A DNA stretch of 64,000 nt from Haliscomenobacteraceae bacterium (GTDB taxonomy: Bacteria > Bacteroidota > Bacteroidia > Chitinophagales > Saprospiraceae), in assembly GCA_947501115.1 (NCBI GenBank), contig CANMVX010000002.1:1-64000 (forward strand), in the 5' to 3' direction. Both the position numbers and the translations under genes were made by a program. How positions within the stretch are numbered: position 1 is the first letter of the stretch; each line of letters begins with the position of its first letter. The notes under the pieces were generated by a model. The model was not told the origin of the DNA, searched no databases, and worked only from the letters and a program-made list of their open reading frames with translations. Below are positions 27,760 through 36,084 of this stretch, piece by piece.

Positions 27760-29214
27760 TTGGAACAAAGTCGATTAATTAAAACTATCGTTGAACTTAA
27801 TACAAGGGAAAGAGAGCAATTTAGCTTGTTTGTCTCATCTCCTTATTACAATTTGCACAAAAAAACAACTGAATTTCTCGACATTATTCTCAAACACCTG
27901 CAAAGCGGTAAGTTAGAGTTATTGGAAAAGGAAAAAATTTTCAAAAAATTGTTCCCCAAAGATCCTTACGACGAACAAAAAATACACAACCTGATGTCAG
28001 GTTTAAGAAAGTTACTGCTCCGATTTTTAGCGCTCCAACAATACGAATGTAAAGAAAATGTAGAAGAAATATTCGCCATGGAATGGGCCTATAAGAGAAA
28101 TCAGTTCGAACTTTTAACCAATAGAGCGAAGCAACTGGAAAAAAAATTTGAAAGTGAGGTAGTACAAAAAACTGAACTTACCTTCGCTAAGTATCGGTTA
28201 AATTATCTAATGGGTTACTATGGTGGTCAATTTGTCGATAGATCTAAGTCCGATACTATGCAACGAATGCTACATTATCTGGACGCCTATTATCTTGAAG
28301 AAAAATTACGCAACGTATGTCACCTTACCGCACACAAAATATTGGTGAATGCCAATTATGATTTTGGTTTGTTGACAGAACTCTTACTTTTTATTGAAAA
28401 TCATCCTGATATTTTAATTCAAAATAAGGTTATTGCCTTATATTATACTATTCTTAAAAGCCTACAAGACGACAATAATCCTCAATATTATCTTGCATTA
28501 AAAGATATGCTGGGAAATCTGGATCTTAATTTGTCCCCTCAGGATAGGCAAGATTTATACAGTTTTTCCTACAATTATTGCATATCAAAAATAAATAAAG
28601 GGGATAAAGCCTATCAGCGGGAGTTATTTGAACTTTATCAAAAGGGCTTGGCCGGGGGCGATTTACTCACTAATGGCATTATTAACGAATGGGATTATAA
28701 AAATATAACCACCCTGGGGTGTAGCTTAAAGGAATTTACCTGGACAGAAAATTTTATTCAGGAATTTAAAGATTTTTTGCCCGCACATCGCAGAGATAAC
28801 GCTTATCTCTATAACCTTGGTAACTTATATTATCATAAAAAAATGTTTGATGAGGCTATTTCAGCGCTTATTCGTGTTCAATTTACTGATATTACCTATC
28901 ACTTGAATACGTCGTTTTTAATGATTAGAACCTATCATGCCAAACGAGACACCGATGCGCTGCTCTCTTTGCTGGATACTTTCCGGATATATATCATGAG
29001 AAATACCCACATTAATACAGACCAAAAAAAGGGATATACCAACTTTCTAAGGTTCACCAAAAAAATGGTGATGGTAAAACATCAATTAGATTATTTAGAG
29101 GCAAGTAAGGCAGCTTCTCAATTAAAATCGCTGAGAGAGCAAATCAATAATACGGAAAATATAATCAATAAATTTTGGCTGGAAGAGGAGTGTGGTGTTT
29201 TTGAAACGCCTTAA
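27760..29214 (+). CDS. Unknown all-helical (TPR-like) protein
   Basis: A 484-residue soluble protein that I do not recognise as a named family. The sequence is almost entirely amphipathic helix, with repeats of about 34 residues in the second half that look TPR-like (for example NLGNLYYHKKMFDEAISALI near residues 345-364). There is no signal peptide. The start is TTG at 27760 (MEQSRLIKTI); no ATG lies nearby in frame, and a promoter box about 45 bases upstream fits. The final codons overlap the stop of the convergent exonuclease gene by four bases. Such proteins are probably scaffolds, but the function is unknown. Confidence 0.8.
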   Translation: MEQSRLIKTIVELNTREREQFSLFVSSPYYNLHKKTTEFLDIILKHLQSGKLELLEKEKIFKKLFPKDPYDEQKIHNLMSGLRKLLLRFLALQQYECKENVEEIFAMEWAYKRNQFELLTNRAKQLEKKFESEVVQKTELTFAKYRLNYLMGYYGGQFVDRSKSDTMQRMLHYLDAYYLEEKLRNVCHLTAHKILVNANYDFGLLTELLLFIENHPDILIQNKVIALYYTILKSLQDDNNPQYYLALKDMLGNLDLNLSPQDRQDLYSFSYNYCISKINKGDKAYQRELFELYQKGLAGGDLLTNGIINEWDYKNITTLGCSLKEFTWTENFIQEFKDFLPAHRRDNAYLYNLGNLYYHKKMFDEAISALIRVQFTDITYHLNTSFLMIRTYHAKRDTDALLSLLDTFRIYIMRNTHINTDQKKGYTNFLRFTKKMVMVKHQLDYLEASKAASQLKSLREQINNTENIINKFWLEEECGVFETP

Positions 29215-29960
29215 TCTACCAGAATACGTTCGGTATTAAACAGGTTATCTCCCGAAATTCTATCATACACTTGCATAGTGGCCAACACATCTTTTTCACA
29301 GTATCGTGAAATCCTTTGCAAATCATTTTCTTCCCAATAAACCTGACCTACCTGACTCCCGTCTATATCGTCTTTCGGAGAGGGAATATCGAAAATAGAG
29401 GTTAATAATTTTAATGAAGTATAGCTTTTCCAATCACCAAATTTCCACATTTCCATAGTGTCTATGAAATGATTTAGTTCCCATGGTTTTTTTCCGCTAA
29501 TCTTTAATATTTCTGGTAATTTCAAGTTATTTATAATTAATCTGCGGCAGATAAACGGGATGTCAAATTCTTTGATATTATGTCCTCCCAGCGCGTGGGT
29601 CAAGGGATTGGCGTAATGCTTGTTAATAAGTTCGCAAAAGGCTTGTAGCAAATCCTTTTCTGATGCTTGGGCGAATGATTTTAATCGTATTTTATATTGA
29701 CCTGATTCTTTATCCCAATAGGCAATACCCACGGAAATACAAACGATTTTCCCAAATTCAGCAAAGATAGCTGCTTTATTTTTATAGCTTTCCTGTAGCT
29801 GTTCTACCGTTAACTCTTCTTCTTTATTTGGATAAAGCGAAGTAGCTTTTCGCTGCCATAATCCTTGTAATATGGGCGTAATCTCTGAGTAATTTGAGGT
29901 TAAACTCACGGTTTCGATATCAAAAAACAATATTTTTTCTATTTCGAACGATTTAGACAT
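29211..29960 (-). CDS. Predicted 3'-5' exonuclease of the PolB-like exonuclease family
   Basis: About 249 residues from ATG 29960 (MSKSFEIEK); the open frame extends to 30023 but the extra 21 residues are not family-like. Exo motifs of the DEDDy group: FFDIETVSL (Exo I, D-x-E), GHNIKEFDIPFI (Exo II) and RYCEKDVLATM (Exo III, Y-x3-D). This matches the predicted PolB exonuclease-like 2 family, stand-alone proofreading-type domains that trim DNA or RNA 3' ends. It has no polymerase domain. It is divergent from the coiled-coil gene at 30040 and converges with the preceding gene, with the stop codons overlapping. Confidence 0.85.
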   Translation of the reverse strand: MSKSFEIEKILFFDIETVSLTSNYSEITPILQGLWQRKATSLYPNKEEELTVEQLQESYKNKAAIFAEFGKIVCISVGIAYWDKESGQYKIRLKSFAQASEKDLLQAFCELINKHYANPLTHALGGHNIKEFDIPFICRRLIINNLKLPEILKISGKKPWELNHFIDTMEMWKFGDWKSYTSLKLLTSIFDIPSPKDDIDGSQVGQVYWEENDLQRISRYCEKDVLATMQVYDRISGDNLFNTERILVD

Positions 29961-30039
29961 AAAAGAGTTGTATTTTACGAGCCTGTAAACTGCTTTCTCA
30001 ACACTAAGGTACTTTATTTTCACTTAAATTGTTAATCCC

Positions 30040-31032
30040 ATGAACAACCAATCTGCAACTCCGTCGAGTTCAAAAAATTTGCTTATTTTAGCTATCGTTG
30101 TCATCGCCATTCTTATTGGTGTCATCGTCTATCTGTTTAATAACAAACAGGAATTAACCGCAGAAAATCAAGAGGTTAAAACAGAGCTTGACGAAACTAT
30201 CCAACTTAAGGAAGAATTGGAAGTACAATACGAAGAGGCACTAGCTGATTTGGAGAGCCTCAGAGGAGAGAATGAAGCGTTAAATCAATTAATCGATAAC
30301 CAGAAACTGGAATTGACTGGTCAGAAGAATAGAATCGTTGGCTTACTGAAAAGATCCAGTTCATTGGACAAAGCAAAAGCTGAGATTAGTAAGCTAAATG
30401 AACAAATTGCTTTCTTTAAGGAAGAGAGAGAACGTTGGGCTCTGGAAAAAGAATCTCTTTTAGCTGAAAAAAACAGACAGGATTCTATTAACCAAACGCT
30501 GAATAGCAGATTGGATGAATCAAAGCAGACAAATGATTATCTAACCTCTGTGACCAGAGATCTGACAGTAGAGAAATCAAAATTGGAAAAAGAAAAAAGT
30601 AGTCTGGCGAAAAAAGTGGACAAAGCGTCCATGATTAAGGCAGATAAAATAAGTGTTAAAACGCTGCAGAAAAAAGATAATGGTAAAAATGTGAGCAGAA
30701 AAAATGCCGATAATGTGAATTTATTGGAAATTTGCTTTCTTCCTTTGCCAAATCCTTCCGCATCAGGTAATGGTGAAAAGTTTATTGTCAGGGTTATTTC
30801 TCCTCGTGGAGAAACCGTTTCCCTGAATACCAATATCAGCGTTTTTAATCACCCGGAATCTGGAGATGAAATTCAATATACCTTTGAAACAAAGGAGATT
30901 CAAACCATTAACGGTACCCAAACTGCTTGTTTTAACTGGGAACCTTCCTCCTTACTTTCACCGGGTACCTATAAAGTGGAAATTTATAATAAAGCCTACC
31001 TGGCAGGTTCATCCAGCTTTTCACTGAAATAA
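30040..31032 (+). CDS. Membrane-anchored coiled-coil protein of unknown function
   Basis: A 330-residue protein with a single N-terminal membrane helix (about residues 14-34, LLILAIVVIAILIGVIVYL) and no cleavage site. A long coiled coil follows, rich in E, K, L and Q (about 36-215), then a compact beta-rich C-terminal domain (about 225-330) resembling Ig-like folds seen in Bacteroidota envelope proteins (VRVISPRGETVSL, LSPGTYKVEIYN). The likely topology places the coiled coil and C-terminal domain in the periplasm. No catalytic motif is seen. The following DUF2452 gene is 51 bases downstream and may be co-transcribed. Confidence 0.8.
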   Translation: MNNQSATPSSSKNLLILAIVVIAILIGVIVYLFNNKQELTAENQEVKTELDETIQLKEELEVQYEEALADLESLRGENEALNQLIDNQKLELTGQKNRIVGLLKRSSSLDKAKAEISKLNEQIAFFKEERERWALEKESLLAEKNRQDSINQTLNSRLDESKQTNDYLTSVTRDLTVEKSKLEKEKSSLAKKVDKASMIKADKISVKTLQKKDNGKNVSRKNADNVNLLEICFLPLPNPSASGNGEKFIVRVISPRGETVSLNTNISVFNHPESGDEIQYTFETKEIQTINGTQTACFNWEPSSLLSPGTYKVEIYNKAYLAGSSSFSLK

Positions 31033-31083
31033 TTAGCTTTGGTAAACTTACTTAGTCCTCTTTTGTTGTTGGTTAAAAAATAA

Positions 31084-31536
31084 ATGGAAAAGGAAGAATT
31101 TGTAAATCCTATAGATATTGATAAGGTAGCATTGGAACCTCACCTGCTACCTTATTCTCATTCCGTTGGCGGCGTTGTTATTAAGCCTATTGATAAAGGA
31201 AGAATCAAAGGCAGAGCAGTAACCTCTATGTATCAACAAACAGATATTCAGCTGGGTCAACTCAGAAAACAAATAGAGCTTCTCGCTAAACAGGCAGATG
31301 ATATTAGAAAAAGAGTGCTCATATCTGAAAAAATTTATGAGGCAGAAATGGCTTTCACCCCGCTCGTGGGTTTCGTCTATCATTTATACGCAAAAAAGAA
31401 CGGGGCTTATGTGCTTTCAATGATCGCTCCTGAGGAATGGGGCGCTAACCCGCCTTACTTCTTTCAAGCCACAGTAAAACTTTTTGCAGATCATACCTGG
31501 GAGATTTTATCAACCAATGATGAATTCTCTATTTAA
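31084..31536 (+). CDS. DUF2452 domain protein
   Basis: A 150-residue cytoplasmic protein matching DUF2452 over most of its length: VNPIDIDKVALEPHLLPYSHSVG (shown in part), IKPIDKGRIKGRA, a central helical stretch with QLGQLRKQIELLAKQ, and FTPLVGFVYHLYAKK. The family is found in Bacteroidota and some eukaryotes and has no established function. It sits 51 bases downstream of the coiled-coil membrane protein. After its stop comes a 378-base AT-rich gap without a clear terminator of its own. Confidence 0.85.
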   Translation: MEKEEFVNPIDIDKVALEPHLLPYSHSVGGVVIKPIDKGRIKGRAVTSMYQQTDIQLGQLRKQIELLAKQADDIRKRVLISEKIYEAEMAFTPLVGFVYHLYAKKNGAYVLSMIAPEEWGANPPYFFQATVKLFADHTWEILSTNDEFSI

Positions 31537-31727
31537 AGCTACTCGGATTAAAAAAAATATATAAAATAGTGCTGATGTATTATGATATTTTTCTTACTTT
31601 ATAGTGTATTTTTTTTGCGTAATAAATTGAATATCATTATTTTATATTATTAAATATGCCTTTTTAAAATTCAGTAATTAGTAAAATTGTACTTATTCTG
31701 TTTGACAATTACCCTCATATTTGAATC

Positions 31728-31823
31728 ATGAAAGGAAATAATGGCAAACGAGTTCATGAAATCCTTCCTCCGGTGGTTCAATCACCCAACAAATTGTATC
31801 AGACTCTGTATCGTCAAACGTGA
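31728..31823 (+). CDS. Possible 31-residue small protein or small RNA gene
   Basis: In the 378-base AT-rich gap between DUF2452 and dgkA. A 31-codon ORF (MKGNNGKRV ... TLYRQT, stop TGA) starts at ATG 31728, a few bases after a near-match promoter core CATATTTG (one mismatch). A strong terminator lies 40 bases after its stop. The region from about 31730 to 31870 is less AT-rich than its surroundings, which suggests function. It could equally be a non-coding RNA of about 165 nt. The peptide has no signal and no family I recognise. Confidence 0.3.
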   Translation: MKGNNGKRVHEILPPVVQSPNKLYQTLYRQT

Positions 31824-31863
31824 CGTTATATGGTATGTAGATAGCCTCTCAAAGCTCTTTTCG

Positions 31864-31898
31864 AAGCCGGTTGGATCCACCTACCGGCTTTTTTTTTG
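31864..31898 (+). terminator. Rho-independent terminator of the small ORF/RNA
   Basis: AAGCCGGT and ACCGGCTT form an 8-bp perfect GC-rich stem with an 11-base loop, followed by eight more Ts. It is directional: there is no T-run on the other strand, so it does not serve the leftward dgkA. It lies 330 bases after DUF2452. Confidence 0.85.
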
Positions 31899-31914
31899 CA
31901 AATATATCAAATTT

Positions 31915-32280
31915 TTAGACGGCCAGAAGCAACTTAATGCATTTTGGAATAAAAATAATAAGTCCTATGATACTACTTATTATAGATATAATTAACACCC
32001 CTCCAGCTGATATATCTTTTATTTGGCCCGCTTTTATGTGATAGTCAGGGGAAATAAAATCGACTACATATTCTATGGCAGTGTTGAAACTTTCTGCCGA
32101 CAAAACCCATCCAATACAAAAAATCACAATAATCCATTCTAAGGTCGATAGGGTGACAATCCAACCTACTAAACAGACCAAAATGCCTATAACCCCTTGA
32201 ATTTTAATATTATTTTGACCAGCAAATAATAGTTTTATACCATTTAATGCGTAGCCCATACTGTCAATAAATTTTTTCAT
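31915..32280 (-). CDS. dgkA: Diacylglycerol / undecaprenol kinase (small integral membrane type)
   Basis: A 121-residue protein with three membrane helices and the prokaryotic DgkA signature: ESFNTAIEYVVDF with the metal-binding E-x-x-N-T-x-x-E, and AGQIKDISAGGVL. It phosphorylates diacylglycerol or undecaprenol at the inner membrane, recycling lipids from envelope synthesis. The length is typical. Its start is one base after the stop of the lamin-tail protein gene on the same strand, implying co-transcription. A second, unrelated lipid-kinase-type domain occurs in this window at 58764. Confidence 0.9.
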   Translation of the reverse strand: MKKFIDSMGYALNGIKLLFAGQNNIKIQGVIGILVCLVGWIVTLSTLEWIIVIFCIGWVLSAESFNTAIEYVVDFISPDYHIKAGQIKDISAGGVLIISIISSIIGLIIFIPKCIKLLLAV

Positions 32281-32281
32281 G

Positions 32282-34831
32282 TCAATCTAAAGTGCTTAAT
32301 AATCTGAAAATAGTTCTTACGCCATTGGCATTCAACAATTCTATCCACCAAATATAGTGACCTTGCGCCAGTGGCACTTCATATTGTTGTTTTCCATCCC
32401 AACAAATTTCATCATTACTGCCCAGCACTTGATTTTTAACTAAATATTTCACCTCATTCCCCAATGAATCAAAAATGCGAATATTTACGATGCTTCCACT
32501 GTTGACAGAAGAAATGGTACAGCATTGAAGTTGATTATATGGTGTAAATGTTGGTGGATTCAAAACAACGGCCTCATTTACCAGGCTTTGCTCCTTTCCA
32601 AAGGAAGTATTTTCCCTTCCCGGACTTGCTCCTGTTTTAAATCCAGCCGCACTTAACCAACCGCTTTGATTACTTCCGTTACTTTGCGCTCCTTTCCTTT
32701 CCAAAGAAACTCCGGTTGTCGATGTCAACCAGGGAGAATGCCAGGCTTTATCGTAAGTGATAATATCTGTTTCAACATCATCATAGAAAAGGGACATACT
32801 TCCTTGTGATCTGTTTAAAAATGGCGTTTCGCCCGCTATGATTCGTTGATTTTGTGTCGATGCTCCGTATTTTTGCATTAATAAAGCAGGATTTTCAGTA
32901 ATGGCATAAGGCTCAAAGGGGAAGAGCACTCTTGGAGAGAAGGTAACCTCCTTGCGATCGCCCCAGTGCAGGTAATTCATATCGATAGGGTATTTGGTAT
33001 TTGCCTGAATTTCTACAAACGGCTTTTGAAAGGGTAGGGCATCAAATAAAATTTCATTGATAAAAATTCTTTCCTCTTTTGAAGGCTTTTGAGGAATGGC
33101 TAATCGCAGGACTTGCGGCTGATTGTTTTCCTGACCCAAACAGTTCTTCAGTCCTTTTAACACAGTAAAAGGATATATAATGCCTGAATCTATAGGTTTT
33201 TTTAAATGCAAAGTCCACTCATTTGATTGAGAACCCTTAGTGATAGACTTAATTTCCATGCCCTGGTTCGTAAATAGGGATAGATCCGTGGTGTCTGGCC
33301 ATTTCAAGGGAACATGGGCAATAAATTGAAGGGTATCTGCAGTGTACGGAAAAATATGATCTGCCAAAGGCTCAAAAAAGGGTAGTGCTAAAGAAAATGT
33401 GTTATTTTCTATTCCCGCGGTGTGCCCCATGTCATTGGAGCAGGAAATCCAGTTTAATAAACAATCCGATAAATGAGATAAACTTCTTTTTTCCAACGAT
33501 TTTCCCGTTGCCACCGAGTGTTGCCATGCCGGAAATAACCCGTAAGTCATCTTATCTAAACTTACCCCCAAGTCCATTAATTCTATGGTTCCTCCCGCAT
33601 TTGGCAAAGAGGGAAAGCTGGATGATCCAAAAGCGTGCTTCACTTCTTTAAAGAATAGGCTATCTTTTAGGTGATGAAAAACCAAATATTCTCCTGGAGA
33701 TAAAATCAGGTCGGGTAATTCTAATGTGCTTTTATTGACGATAATTTTTGAGCTAACTAACTGAATAAATTGCTTTGAAGGATTATGTAATTCTATAAAC
33801 TCAGCTTGTTTTCCACTCGATGGTGCTGCCAATATTTCCGTAAATAATACATCGCCGGGAATCGGTTTAACCCCCGTTTTTTTGTCAAAATAAAAAGAAA
33901 TATTATTTTCATTCTTACTTCTATCTGTTACTTTTCCCTGAAATTCGTAGGTAATATTTGGCTTAAGGTTATCAATATAAAAATGCAATAGATAGGGATT
34001 GACGCTATCTAATGTTACAGATTGTATGGTTTTTTTTTCTCCTTCAACTTCGCGACTCTGGAAATCTGTCAGTTTATTTGTGGCTTTATCCAGTGGTTTT
34101 GAAAAATAAATTTGTAAATGCTGTAATGTATTTACTGACCATTTATCTACCACCGGTTTTGTCAAATCTAACAATAGCCCTTCCATTTTCCAGTCATCGA
34201 AATTAAATTGTTTAGCCCGACTTGCGGTGTAAGTGAGAAATAAGCCCGTATAGAAACCTTTTAATACCTCTTTATCAGCATAATCAAAGGAGGGTAGCCA
34301 AATTTGGGAGCTATCCGCTTTGGTAAATATCTGCCATAATCCTTTTTCATCTAATTGGACACGGAAAGAAATGTTAAACGCTTTATCGCTTAAAATGCCA
34401 GGTTTACTCTCCGCCAAAAGCGTTCGCTGGTTATTTTTCTGACGAAATAAACTTAATTTATCTTGATCCCCGGTCTCTCCGCCAACTTGCAAAAACCAGG
34501 CATTTTCAGCATTTTTCAGATTTGGATGGGAGGAAGCCAGATAAATCTTCAGATTATTTTGCGGCGATGGCGTAAAATCGAGAGAAACATTGAGTTCCCA
34601 TAACAGCGGTTCCCCATATTTTATTGGGGCATATCTCACAATTTGCGATTCATTTTGTGGAGCGGGAGAAATATGATTCAAATAAAGTCTATTTTTCAAA
34701 ATAGTAAATCTGGATATATTTCCTTCAAAATAAGATGGAACAGATTGATTATCAAATTTTTCTGACCATGGAATAGATTGAGCGGCTAAAAGCTGAACAC
34801 TGAATAAAAATAAAAAAAATGGGACTTTCAT
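32282..34831 (-). CDS. Secreted lamin-tail-domain protein with FlgD/CHU_C-like C-terminus
   Basis: An 849-residue exported protein, signal peptide ending near LLAAQ (residue 18). An N-terminal beta-sandwich region (about 20-215) looks like a concanavalin-type fold (LYLNHISPAP, WFLQVGGETGD). An Ig-like region follows. A lamin tail domain lies at about 330-435 (GDVLFTEILAAP, EFIELHNPS, LSPGEYLVFHH). A second related segment starts near 605 (FINEILFDALP). The C-terminus (FTPYN, IRIFDSLGNEV, CWDGK, LAQGHYIWWIEL) resembles FlgD/gliding-motility C-terminal domains, so T9SS export is likely. Lamin tails in bacteria occur in surface and nuclease-associated proteins; the role here is unknown. It sits one base upstream of dgkA. 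Confidence 0.82.
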   Translation of the reverse strand: MKVPFFLFLFSVQLLAAQSIPWSEKFDNQSVPSYFEGNISRFTILKNRLYLNHISPAPQNESQIVRYAPIKYGEPLLWELNVSLDFTPSPQNNLKIYLASSHPNLKNAENAWFLQVGGETGDQDKLSLFRQKNNQRTLLAESKPGILSDKAFNISFRVQLDEKGLWQIFTKADSSQIWLPSFDYADKEVLKGFYTGLFLTYTASRAKQFNFDDWKMEGLLLDLTKPVVDKWSVNTLQHLQIYFSKPLDKATNKLTDFQSREVEGEKKTIQSVTLDSVNPYLLHFYIDNLKPNITYEFQGKVTDRSKNENNISFYFDKKTGVKPIPGDVLFTEILAAPSSGKQAEFIELHNPSKQFIQLVSSKIIVNKSTLELPDLILSPGEYLVFHHLKDSLFFKEVKHAFGSSSFPSLPNAGGTIELMDLGVSLDKMTYGLFPAWQHSVATGKSLEKRSLSHLSDCLLNWISCSNDMGHTAGIENNTFSLALPFFEPLADHIFPYTADTLQFIAHVPLKWPDTTDLSLFTNQGMEIKSITKGSQSNEWTLHLKKPIDSGIIYPFTVLKGLKNCLGQENNQPQVLRLAIPQKPSKEERIFINEILFDALPFQKPFVEIQANTKYPIDMNYLHWGDRKEVTFSPRVLFPFEPYAITENPALLMQKYGASTQNQRIIAGETPFLNRSQGSMSLFYDDVETDIITYDKAWHSPWLTSTTGVSLERKGAQSNGSNQSGWLSAAGFKTGASPGRENTSFGKEQSLVNEAVVLNPPTFTPYNQLQCCTISSVNSGSIVNIRIFDSLGNEVKYLVKNQVLGSNDEICWDGKQQYEVPLAQGHYIWWIELLNANGVRTIFRLLSTLD

Positions 34832-34838
34832 GTTATAG

Positions 34839-34872
34839 TTGTTAATGATATAAAAGAATGCGTTTATATTTG
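34839..34872 (+). promoter_or_regulatory. Promoter of asd
   Basis: TTG (34839-34841) and TATATTTG (34865-34872), spaced 23 bases. Transcription would begin near 34878, giving a leader of about 108 bases before asd. No riboswitch could be recognised in that leader. Confidence 0.5.
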
Positions 34873-34986
34873 TCCCCTAATTAAGATGGCCGCAAGGTCT
34901 TTCCTTTTTGGACAGCTTTCAAGCCCATTTTACGTAAAAAGCAATTTGCCCTAACCTACCTTTTTTAAATGATAAAAAATTAACAC

Positions 34987-35985
34987 ATGAAGTTAGCAGT
35001 CGTTGGCGTAACTGGTTTAGTAGGTAATGTCGTATTAGAAGTTTTACAAGAAAGAAATTTCCCTGTGACGACATTTATCCCTGTAGCGTCCGCCAGATCG
35101 GTAGGAACACAGGTTACTTTTCGGGGGGTGGAATATCCCGTTGTATCTATGGAAGATGCTATTGCAGCAAAACCAGATATAGCTATTTTTTCTGCCGGGG
35201 GAGATACCTCTCTTCTTTGGGCGCCGAAATTTGCCGAGGTGGGTACTATTGTAGTGGATAATTCTTCCGCCTGGAGAATGAATCCTGACCATAAATTAAT
35301 CGTTCCTGAAATTAATGCGGATAGCCTTACTCCCAATGACCGGATTATAGCCAATCCAAATTGTTCTACTATTCAGATGGTTGTCGCATTGGCTCCCTTG
35401 CATAAAAAACTTAAAATAAATAGAATTGTCGTTTCTACTTATCAGTCCATAACGGGAACAGGTATGAAGGCGGTAAAGCAATATCAGTTAGAGAAAAAGG
35501 GATTTGTTCCTAAACCAGAGGAAATGGCTTACCATTATCCTATTTTTGAAAATTGCATACCTCAATGCGATGTGTTTTTGGAAAATGGCTACACGAAGGA
35601 GGAGATGAAACTGGTGCTGGAAACGAAAAAAATCATGAGAGATGATACCATCAAAGTAACTGCCACTGCCGTGCGTGTACCTGTTTTAGGGGGTCATTCT
35701 GAATCGGTGAATGTTTCCTTTGAAAGAGATTTTGATCTCGCCGAAGTAAGGCAATGGCTTGCCGACGCACCCGGCGTTTTTCTTTCCGACGATCCGGCAG
35801 CGTTCCAATATCCCATGCCGTTATGGAGTAAGGGTAAAGACAGCGTTTTTGTTGGTAGATTGAGAAGAGATGATTCAGCGCCTAATACCTTGAATATGTG
35901 GATTACCGCCGATAATTTGCGTAAAGGGGCAGCAACTAATGCCATTCAAATCGCAGAGTATCTTGTCGAAAATAGTTTGGTTTAA
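34987..35985 (+). CDS. asd: Aspartate-semialdehyde dehydrogenase
   Basis: A 332-residue NADP-dependent enzyme that reduces aspartyl phosphate to aspartate semialdehyde, the branch point to lysine/diaminopimelate, threonine and methionine. The N-terminal Rossmann motif is VGVTGLVGNVVLEVL. The catalytic cysteine is in IANPNCSTIQM (about residue 126), followed by STYQSITGTGMKA. The basic residue of the substrate pocket lies in VRVPVLGGHSE. The length is normal. It is a single gene with its own promoter. It supplies the homoserine precursor used by metX and metY 22 kb away. Confidence 0.95.
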   Translation: MKLAVVGVTGLVGNVVLEVLQERNFPVTTFIPVASARSVGTQVTFRGVEYPVVSMEDAIAAKPDIAIFSAGGDTSLLWAPKFAEVGTIVVDNSSAWRMNPDHKLIVPEINADSLTPNDRIIANPNCSTIQMVVALAPLHKKLKINRIVVSTYQSITGTGMKAVKQYQLEKKGFVPKPEEMAYHYPIFENCIPQCDVFLENGYTKEEMKLVLETKKIMRDDTIKVTATAVRVPVLGGHSESVNVSFERDFDLAEVRQWLADAPGVFLSDDPAAFQYPMPLWSKGKDSVFVGRLRRDDSAPNTLNMWITADNLRKGAATNAIQIAEYLVENSLV

Positions 35986-36084
35986 CCTTTTACCTTACAG
36001 AATGGTTATTTTTAATGAACTTATTGTATTTTTAAACATTATTCATACTCACTTTAGTTTAGATTCAGAAAACTGGTACACATC

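Noticed and set aside
31741-31995. 84-codon rightward ORF overlapping dgkA
   Set aside because: It runs through the terminator at 31864-31898 and into the antisense strand of dgkA; the shorter frame at 31728 fits the transcription signals better.
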